This document shows, in pieces, positions 57,249 to 64,000 of a stretch of 64,000 nt of DNA (positions within the stretch are counted from its first letter, which is position 1; each line of letters begins with the position of its first letter). The DNA lies in NCBI GenBank assembly GCA_030749725.1, contig JASMJM010000050.1, positions 1 to 64,000 on the forward strand, given 5' to 3'. A program made the translations under genes and the position numbers. Below the pieces are notes generated by a model. That model searched no databases and had not been told where the DNA came from. It worked only from the letters and a program-made list of their open reading frames with translations. Origin of the DNA: Pseudomonadales bacterium. GTDB lineage: Bacteria; Pseudomonadota; Gammaproteobacteria; Pseudomonadales; Azotimanducaceae.

Positions 57249-57761
57249 TCATTGCTGCTCTGCGCCCGCCGCATCGAGACGACTGAGGATTTCATCAGGT
57301 AACGTCAAATCAAATCCAGCCAGGCTTTCGCTCATCTGTTGTGGGGTACTGGCACCTGTTATCGGGATGATGCCATGTCCCGTCAACCAGGCGAGGATAA
57401 CCTGGTTTGGCGTCGCGCCTATGTCGCTTGCGACCTGGAACAGCACCTCTTGACGCACTTCGGAATCACGATGCCGGTATTGTTTCTGAATCTCCCGGTC
57501 CTTATGATCGATCAACACGGTCTTGTCTTTGCCGGTTGAACCGCCTGACCCCGCTGCAAAGATGATGGCATCACAGTTTTGAACAGCATGGTCGATGGGG
57601 TATTCGAGGTCCGCAAGAACTGTTGCCACACCCAAGCTGTCAAACTTTGCCCGATGGGTGGGGTCTCTGATCATAGCTACAGGATCATGCACTCCGCCGG
57701 CAAGATGTTTGACCACACGTGTACCCGTGTTCCCGTTCGCACCGATCACCAGGACTTTCAT
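57249..57761 (-). pseudogene. chimera: NAD(P)-binding (YwnB/NmrA-like) N-terminus fused to aldo/keto reductase C-terminus
   Basis: Residues 1-85 are the start of an atypical SDR/NmrA-like protein: KVLVIGANGNTGTRVVKHL, MIRDPTHRAKFDSLG, CDAIIFAAGSGGSTGKDKT. From about residue 87 the sequence becomes the end of an aldo/keto reductase: EIQKQYRHRDSEVRQEVL, IGATPNQVILAWLTG, IPITGASTPQQMSESL and a final LSRLDAA. Each half is incomplete: no catalytic part of the SDR and no barrel strands 1-6 of the reductase. The frame is kept through the joint. I infer a deletion between two adjacent same-strand genes. The product of 170 residues is unlikely to be active. It lies between the OYE gene (convergent) and the RND pump. 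Confidence 0.8.
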
Positions 57762-57776
57762 GCGTTCACTGACCGC

Positions 57777-60700
57777 TCACGCTTGTGTTTCGCTGCTCAG
57801 TACGGGGTCGGGAGGGCCAGTCCAGAGCTGTATTACTGCACGTTTCACGGAGTCCAGTGAGCTGTACAGGCATGGCACCAGCACAAGCGTGATGATGGTC
57901 GAGAAGAGAATGCCAAAAGCGAGAGCAATCGCCATGGGTATCACAATCTGTGCCTGCATGGACGTTTCGAACATGATCGGCAAGAGGCCAAAGAAAGTCG
58001 TCAGGGATGTCAGCAGGATAGCCCTGAATCGGACGCCTCCCGATGCGATGGCGGCGTCCACGACGCTTGCCCCCTCTCTTATTCGTCTGTTGATTTCATG
58101 CACCAGGATCAGGCTGTCGTTAACGACGACGCCTGACAACGCGATGATGCCGATAAACGAGATGGCATTCAGGGCGCGGTCGAAAATCAGATGACCGATG
58201 ACGGCGCCGATAATGCCGAACGGGATCGCAATCATGATCAGCAGCGGTTGCAGGTAGGACTTCAGCGGCACAGCCATCAAAATGTAGATGCCGAACAGGG
58301 CGACACCAAAGCCGCTGAACATCTCCGCCTGAGATGTCTGAACCGCTCTCGACGACCCACCAACGGTGAGTGTGACACCGGGATACGACGACTTGATCGT
58401 CGGGTTGAAATTGCGGAACACCTGACCAACGATCTGCATCGGCTCGATGGTCTCCAAATCGGCACTGGCGTCAACCGTCACGGTACGTTGTCCATCTTGC
58501 CTGCGAATGACGTTGTAACCGCGCTCCAGACGGTACTCAGCGACCGAGTGAAATGGCAGTTCACGTCCGTCAGGCGTCTTGATCCACATATTTTCGAGGT
58601 TACCGATGGATCTGCGCTCGTTCCGCGGGTATCTCACCATCACCCTGACCTCTGAGTCACCGCGCTGGATTCGTTGCGCCTCGGTGCCATAGAACGCCTG
58701 GCGTACCTGGCTCGCCAGGTCCATCAGACTTATCCCCAGTGCCTCCGCTTCCGGCCTGATGGACAGTTTGAGTTCTTCCGGGCCTGCCTGGGATGAGCTC
58801 TGCACTTCGAAGAGACCTTCGTAGGTAGCGAGATGTTCTGCCAGCGCTTCTGCGGCTGCTTCGACTGTGTCAAAATCACTGCCCTGCACGCGAAACGATA
58901 CGGGTTTGCCACCACCCATGGAGTTCATCGAGCGGAACTCCAGTTTCTGTACACCGGCAATCGTGCCGACCTTGTCACGCCAGCGATTCTCGATTTCCTT
59001 CATCGGCACTTTGGTCTCGCCTCGGTCTTCGGACTTGAGCAGATCGACCTGAATCATGGCGGAGTTACCACCGTTGACGACGGCAAATATGTTCTTGACA
59101 ACATTCTCGTCGAAGTTGTACTCGGCTTGGAGTTCAGCGTCAATCTCGCGCAAGCTGCTATCCATCTGTTTGACGATGCTGGTGATCAGCGATTCCGGCG
59201 CACCTTCGCGAAGCTCCACTTCCGCCATCAGGAAGTCCCCTTCAAACTCGGGAAACCAGACGGATCTAACGATGCCGCCTGCAACGAGACCGAACGTCAG
59301 GATAATCAACGTCACGAACACCGAGATGGTCAATGACCGATACTGCATCGTCATCGTCAGAAACGGCGTGTAAACGCGGTCGACGAACGATTTGAGGCCC
59401 TGATCCACCCAGTCCGCCACTCCGCGCTTCTTGCCGTGGGAGGAGCGCATGGTAGCAAGGTGCGATGGCAGGATGAGCTTACTCTCGATGAGCGAGAATA
59501 TCAGGCAGAGTATGACCACCCAGCCGATTGCACCGGAGAAGGCAGACGTTCGACCCACCTGGAATACAAGCGGCAGGAACGCACAGATGCTCGTCAACAC
59601 GCCGAAGGTCGCCGGCACGGCGACCCGCTGTGCGCCGATAACGATGCTCTCAACGGAATAGCCGCTCTTCTCGGTTTCCGCGTAGGCGCTTTCGCCGATG
59701 ATGATGGCGTCGTCGACGACGACGCCAAGCACCAGAATAAATCCAAATAGGCTCATGATATTTACGGTGATGTCGATTCCCGGCGTCTGCATCAGACTGA
59801 ACGCGCCGAGAAAGGCCACCGGTAACCCAATCATCACCCAGAAAGCGACCTTGAAGTGCAGGAACAGGCTGAGAATGATCATCACCAGTAAGCCGCCCAT
59901 CGCCATGTTCTTCAACATCATGTCCATGCGCTCATCCAGCATACTCGACATGTCGGCCCACGCACTAAGCTCGACGCCCTCGGGTAGCGTGGCTTGACGT
60001 TCGGCAACGTACTTCTTTACCGCTGCGGCGACCTCGATGGGGTTCTCGTTCTCGGTAGCCATGGCGTTGATGCCGAAGGATCGGTTGCCGTTAAAAAACG
60101 AATAGCTCTCGACTTCTGCAAAGCCGTCCTTGATGGTGGCAACGTCACGCAACCTGACGCGCGTGCCATCGGGTTGCGTCAGCAATACGATCTCGCCGTA
60201 CTCCAACCCTGTGTACGCCTGCCCGGTGGTGCGCAGGCGGATATCGCCCGCATCCGTGCGGATCGCGCCACCCGGTAGATCGATGGACCAGCGACGGATC
60301 GCCTGGGCAACCTGATCGAGGCTGATACCATACTCTCGGAGCGTCTGTTCGCTTATTTCGATGGCAATCTCGAACGGGCGCATGCCCATCTCCTGCACGC
60401 TGGTGACTTCCGGAAGCAACAGCATCTCCTCACGGATTCGCTCGGTCAGTTCCTTCAGCGTTCTTTCGTCGAGCGGGCCCGCAACCTGGACATTGATCGC
60501 GCCATTGCGCCAGGTACGCTTTCTGATGACCGGACGTTCCGTTTCACCGGGAAAGGTGGAAATGCTATCGACGGCGAGCTTCACCTCGTCCATCATCTCG
60601 GCGAGATCATAGCCCTCCTCCACTTCGATGCTGACCTGGCCACTACCCTCGCTGGCGAATGAGCTGATCTCTTTGATACCTTCAATGTTCTCAACCGCCT

Positions 60701-60929
60701 TTTCGATCTTGACCACTACGCTGCGTTCGACTTCCTCCGGCGCACCTCCCCGGTACAGCACGGAAACGCTGATCTGGTTTACGCTGAATTCGGGCATGGT
60801 CTCTTTCTTTATCGTGAGCAGGCCGTAAAGGCCCATGCCGATGATGAAGAACATCAGCAGATTTGTAGCAACATGGTTCTGGGCGCACCAACCGATGATG
60901 CCTCTGACTTGGGGCACCTGATCAGCCAT
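57777..60929 (-). CDS. RND family efflux pump, inner-membrane transporter
   Basis: A 1050-residue 12-helix RND (AcrB/MexB-like, HAE-1 type) proton-driven exporter. The first membrane helix is NLLMFFIIGMGLYGLLTI, followed by a porter domain. The helix-4 motif LGVVVDDAIIIGESAY has both proton-relay Asp residues, and LSGVVVNDSLILVHEIN is the corresponding helix-10 motif with Asn. DPVLSSETQA ends the protein. The adaptor gene upstream overlaps by 8 bp. No outer-membrane channel gene is in the window, so a shared TolC would be needed. The substrate is not predictable. Upstream regulator genes were not seen. Confidence 0.92.
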   Translation of the reverse strand: MADQVPQVRGIIGWCAQNHVATNLLMFFIIGMGLYGLLTIKKETMPEFSVNQISVSVLYRGGAPEEVERSVVVKIEKAVENIEGIKEISSFASEGSGQVSIEVEEGYDLAEMMDEVKLAVDSISTFPGETERPVIRKRTWRNGAINVQVAGPLDERTLKELTERIREEMLLLPEVTSVQEMGMRPFEIAIEISEQTLREYGISLDQVAQAIRRWSIDLPGGAIRTDAGDIRLRTTGQAYTGLEYGEIVLLTQPDGTRVRLRDVATIKDGFAEVESYSFFNGNRSFGINAMATENENPIEVAAAVKKYVAERQATLPEGVELSAWADMSSMLDERMDMMLKNMAMGGLLVMIILSLFLHFKVAFWVMIGLPVAFLGAFSLMQTPGIDITVNIMSLFGFILVLGVVVDDAIIIGESAYAETEKSGYSVESIVIGAQRVAVPATFGVLTSICAFLPLVFQVGRTSAFSGAIGWVVILCLIFSLIESKLILPSHLATMRSSHGKKRGVADWVDQGLKSFVDRVYTPFLTMTMQYRSLTISVFVTLIILTFGLVAGGIVRSVWFPEFEGDFLMAEVELREGAPESLITSIVKQMDSSLREIDAELQAEYNFDENVVKNIFAVVNGGNSAMIQVDLLKSEDRGETKVPMKEIENRWRDKVGTIAGVQKLEFRSMNSMGGGKPVSFRVQGSDFDTVEAAAEALAEHLATYEGLFEVQSSSQAGPEELKLSIRPEAEALGISLMDLASQVRQAFYGTEAQRIQRGDSEVRVMVRYPRNERRSIGNLENMWIKTPDGRELPFHSVAEYRLERGYNVIRRQDGQRTVTVDASADLETIEPMQIVGQVFRNFNPTIKSSYPGVTLTVGGSSRAVQTSQAEMFSGFGVALFGIYILMAVPLKSYLQPLLIMIAIPFGIIGAVIGHLIFDRALNAISFIGIIALSGVVVNDSLILVHEINRRIREGASVVDAAIASGGVRFRAILLTSLTTFFGLLPIMFETSMQAQIVIPMAIALAFGILFSTIITLVLVPCLYSSLDSVKRAVIQLWTGPPDPVLSSETQA

Positions 60930-62094
60930 CCATGCGCACCTGCATGCCGGGGAGCGGCTGTGGCGGTGGCGTCACGCAATAGCGGACGCCTTCGTCGATG
61001 CCGCTGTCGATGTAGGCGAATTCTTTGTCGGAGCGAACCACGTGGACGGTATGGGGCTGTATCAGCGAATTCTCGTCGACGACCCAGATGGTGTCGCCAC
61101 GACTGAGAGAGTACCGGGGGATGACGAATAAGGCACCGGCTTGTCGGCCGGTGATCTCGGCCGTGACGAAGGTGCCAACGCGCGCAGGTTCTCTGTCGGG
61201 CGTTCTGGTCGCGTACGGGTCCTCAATTTGTGCGACCACGTGCATAACGCGTCGGGATTCGTCGAAAACTCCCTCCGAGCGTACCACTTGTGCGTTCCAC
61301 GTTTGCGCGACGCCGCCAATAACCGCGCGCAGCGTGACTGGCAGAGCGCTTTTGTTGCTGCGGGTCGGCAATGTAATGAATTTGAGGTCGTTCTGCGTGA
61401 GCGGCAGCCGCACTTCTGCAATATCGGTGGCAAACGTCAATGCGAGCTGAGTCCCGGTGTTCACGAATTGGCCGACATCGGCACGTTTTTCGCGGACCAT
61501 GCCATCATAGGGCGCACGAATAAAGGTGCGATCCAGATCCTTGACCGCTCTCTGGTAGTCCGCGTCGGCGGATTCCAGCTCTGCCAGCGCTTCGGCAAGC
61601 TGGGGTTTGCGCAGGGTCAGATCGGAAGCTGGTTTGCTGGCGGCATTGAGGTCTCTGAGGCGCTGATAGTCTTTGACTGCGTAGCCGGCCAGAGCGTTTT
61701 CGGTAGCCACCTTGGTTTCTGCTTTCTTCACGCCTGCGGTCGCACGCTTAAGCGCCGTTTCGTAGTTACTGGGATCGATTCTGACCAGCACGTCTCCTTT
61801 GGAGAAGAATCCACCACTTACGAAATCAGGTGAGACATGCACAATCAGACCGGACACCTGAGATACCAAAGTGGTTTGTGTGCGGGGCGACACGGATCCC
61901 TGCGACTGCACCGAAAACGTGACCGGTTCGCGCTTGGCAACGGCTACGTTGACCAGCACAGCAGGCGGCCGGACTGGTTTCTGGGCCGCTTGTGTGCGTG
62001 ATTGGGTCATGGCGTATGCAGCAAAAACGCCTCCCGCTATAATCACGACCGGCAGGCCATAGCGGAAAGCGTTTCTAAGAAATCTTCTCATCAT
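60922..62094 (-). CDS. periplasmic adaptor (membrane fusion) subunit of RND pump
   Basis: A 390-residue HlyD/AcrA-family adaptor with one N-terminal membrane helix (YGLPVVIIAGGVFAAYAM). The lipoyl half-motifs are VSGLIVHVSPDF and FIRAPYDGMVREKRADVGQF. A helical hairpin lies between them (about residues 100-175), and the beta-barrel and membrane-proximal domains follow. No lipobox Cys is present, so it is anchored by the helix. It is the first gene of the pump operon and is cotranscribed with the transporter. Confidence 0.88.
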   Translation of the reverse strand: MMRRFLRNAFRYGLPVVIIAGGVFAAYAMTQSRTQAAQKPVRPPAVLVNVAVAKREPVTFSVQSQGSVSPRTQTTLVSQVSGLIVHVSPDFVSGGFFSKGDVLVRIDPSNYETALKRATAGVKKAETKVATENALAGYAVKDYQRLRDLNAASKPASDLTLRKPQLAEALAELESADADYQRAVKDLDRTFIRAPYDGMVREKRADVGQFVNTGTQLALTFATDIAEVRLPLTQNDLKFITLPTRSNKSALPVTLRAVIGGVAQTWNAQVVRSEGVFDESRRVMHVVAQIEDPYATRTPDREPARVGTFVTAEITGRQAGALFVIPRYSLSRGDTIWVVDENSLIQPHTVHVVRSDKEFAYIDSGIDEGVRYCVTPPPQPLPGMQVRMDG

Positions 62095-62337
62095 TCAATT
62101 CTATCTTCGCCTACGCCCTTTAGCGACGCGGATATGCGAGATCCTTGACTTGGGTCCTTTTTATTATTGATGCGGATTGGTGTGGTCCCCTGAACGCGGC
62201 AGCCCACCGACGTTCCTGGCAGTGCGAGTGTAGGTCAGCTTTTGCTTCCCAGTGCACGTCGACTGCGCCTCTGCCCGACGCCTTTAAAATCAAGCAGATA
62301 TCCAGTATACACGTAACTTCTCAATAAATCAGTGCAA

Positions 62338-63966
62338 TCAACCTTCCAATACAGCGTGGCCGCTGATCAGATCGGCAAGAGGGGGAATGGTACCGGCGAT
62401 GGTGGTCCGGTCGGTCAGGTAGTCCCAGAATGAAACGCCTTGTTTCTTACAGGTCCTCTTCAGACTCGCGAACGTGTCGCGACATTTCCTACCCAATTCA
62501 GATCGCGTACTGCCACTGATCTTGCGCTTGATGACATACTCTCGAATGTCTCGTTCACTGAGGTTATTGGTCAACGGGATGCCGGGTTCATCTAATACCA
62601 ATAGCAGCTCAGATTTGTTTTTAGCCAGTCGCTTCAACGCCTGATTCAAGGTTTGGAATTGGGTCTTTTCCTCGCAGATTTTGTCGAACCGAACACAGAT
62701 GGCTTTTTTGGTCTTCTTGGTCGGATGCAGCTTGTAGGCTTTCAGATCCTGATAAAGCGACCACAATTGGCTGATCACCCATTCTCGTGCTTTTGCATTG
62801 AGTTCATTGAGGGGCAAGATGCGCTGGAAAACCCGCTCTGCATGGCACCAACACAAGGTGTGGCGAAACACATTGAATTGGCCCGCATCATCACTCATGA
62901 TCACCAAATCCTTGGCGAAGCCATGCTGGATCAGACTGCCGATTAACGCACCTTCTGTGGCAATGCGCAGGTGACGCGTGTTCTTCAGACTGATTCCTTT
63001 CAGGTAGCTTGACCAAGCTTTGTCATCCTTGAAGTGAATAGCTTCTGCTTGAGCTGATGGCGTTGAACCACTCGTCAGTCGCTGCAATGGGCCAGCAGGT
63101 AAGCCTTGCTCTTTCATATAGTCGATGGCCGCTGAATTGATGACGTAGTCTTTGTTCATCCCGGCCAGGACCTGCAGAAAGTTGACACGACTTTTTGACT
63201 TGGTGCTTTCAAAGTAGGCGAATTGCTCATTGCCGATATGGGTGCAGTAGCCATTCTTACCCCCATGGCGGGCCCCTGTATCGTCTACGTGTAGGTAACT
63301 CGCATAGGCCAATCCTGCCGACAATAAACTCTGCTTTTCCTCATGGTACTGATCGTTCTGCTCGGTGATCAATCTATTCAGCTGGCCACTGGATAGGTCG
63401 ACATGCCATTCACGCAGTTGTTGCAGCAACAAGGGTTGAGTCACTCGCTGATGATGATATTGATACAGGATATAGCTTTGTAGGGTAGGCCCGAAGTGAG
63501 TTCCTTGCAGATGGGTAGGTAATTGGCCAATCAGGTGTTGACCTTCAAGGGTCTGGTAACGCGCCAGGCGATAGCGGGTATTGACGGGTTGAATAATCAG
63601 ATCTTGAACCAGGTAATCCTGATACCCCAGAAAGCGTGATCCAGAAGGGATTCCATCCGGTTGAATTATCACGGAACGATGAATCTTGAGTCGCTTCTTG
63701 CGCTTGCCCGAACCGGGCCGCTTCTTTTTGCGTTTCCCCGAGCCGGTCGATGGTGGATCCTGGTCATCCTTATTCACACTGCTGGGTCTGATCTTCGGTT
63801 TGGGGGGTAGCTTCTTCAATCGAGCTACCTCGGCTTCCAGTTGGTTGACGCGCTCTTCCAGCTGTTTCATGGTCACTTGCTGTTGCTCAATAATGGCTAA
63901 CAGCAACTTGACCGTGGGGGTCATCTCGTGCGCGGGAATCGGTGGAATCAGAAACGGGGTACTCAT
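62338..63966 (-). mobile_element. tnpC: IS66 family transposase (TnpC-like)
   Basis: A 542-residue DDE transposase. The N-terminus has a Leu/Gln coiled coil (KQLEERVNQLEAEVARL, residues 35-51) and a highly basic linker (KRKKKRPGSGKRKK). Catalytic Asp lies in LHVDDTGARHGGKNG, the second Asp in VIMSDDAGQFN and Glu in NNLSERDIREYVIKRK, followed by the family end segment TFASLKRTCKKQGVSFW. It appears intact, with TGA stop at 62338. The accessory orfs tnpA and tnpB and the left terminal repeat, if present, lie beyond the right edge. No confident right inverted repeat or target duplication was found between 62095 and 62337. Confidence 0.88.
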
Positions 63967-64000
63967 GCCAGGGCCACTGACCTCGATGCATGATGGACCT

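Noticed and set aside
62095-62337. Right terminal inverted repeat of the IS66 element
   Set aside because: The other end lies beyond the window, so no inverted match or 8-bp target duplication can be tested.

Overview
The window looks like a free-standing stretch of a gammaproteobacterial chromosome of roughly 50-55% GC. The organism type is inferred from an RpoH-type heat-shock sigma factor, a GltA-type citrate synthase, an aryl-polyene-type ketosynthase cassette and the general protein flavour. Genus cannot be fixed from the sequence. Catabolic genes (acyl-CoA dehydrogenase, enoyl-CoA hydratase, old-yellow-enzyme, sulfatase, D-aminoacylase) and anaerobic redox genes (type II molybdoenzyme, selenoprotein) are mixed with an unusually large number of damaged genes. 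This suggests a metabolically versatile organism, perhaps host- or sediment-associated, whose genome is undergoing local decay.

Layout. 0-3.1 kb: tail of an aryl polyene cluster (ketosynthase, dehydratase, ketoreductase, ketosynthase). 3.1-7 kb: small exported protein, threonine synthase, D-aminoacylase, YCII protein. 7-10 kb: a ThDP enzyme divergent from a GrdB/PrdB-like selenoprotein with an in-frame TGA (U-P-V-C motif) and a well-formed bacterial SECIS hairpin. 10-17 kb: unknown exported protein, DUF169, enoyl-CoA hydratase with a histone-like tail, rpoH, methyltransferase, alpha/beta hydrolase, Nudix. 17-22.7 kb: exported HPDLSG protein, broken tannase, ECF sigma/TonB-domain pair, and a TPR gene broken by a 65-bp inverted transposition. 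23-35 kb: gloB, a SulP permease, then a type II DMSO-reductase-family operon (small Lys-rich protein, alpha, gamma, beta, TorD-like chaperone) divergent from a MoxR ATPase/VWA pair, with an FNR-like site between them. 35-36.7 kb: citrate synthase.

36.8-50.8 kb is dominated by single-lesion genes. A penicillin acylase, a TPR-CHAT protein and an M20 peptidase each carry exactly one in-frame TAG, and a giant two-partner-secretion exoprotein carries one frameshift. The TPR-CHAT, SPOR-TpsB and TpsA genes form one secretion locus. 50.8-57.8 kb: acyl-CoA dehydrogenase with a duplicated 3' end, cytochrome c5, sulfatase, an isolated glycyl-radical C-terminal domain, an SDR/VOC/OYE set and a chimeric deletion-fusion gene. 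57.8-62.1 kb: RND efflux pump with adaptor. 62.3-64 kb: IS66-family transposase.

Several intergenic gaps carry their own short tandem repeat, different at each locus and often starting at a stop codon. The candidates most worth following are the selenoprotein, the molybdoenzyme/MoxR-VWA module with its tiny basic protein, and the cluster of amber-interrupted genes.
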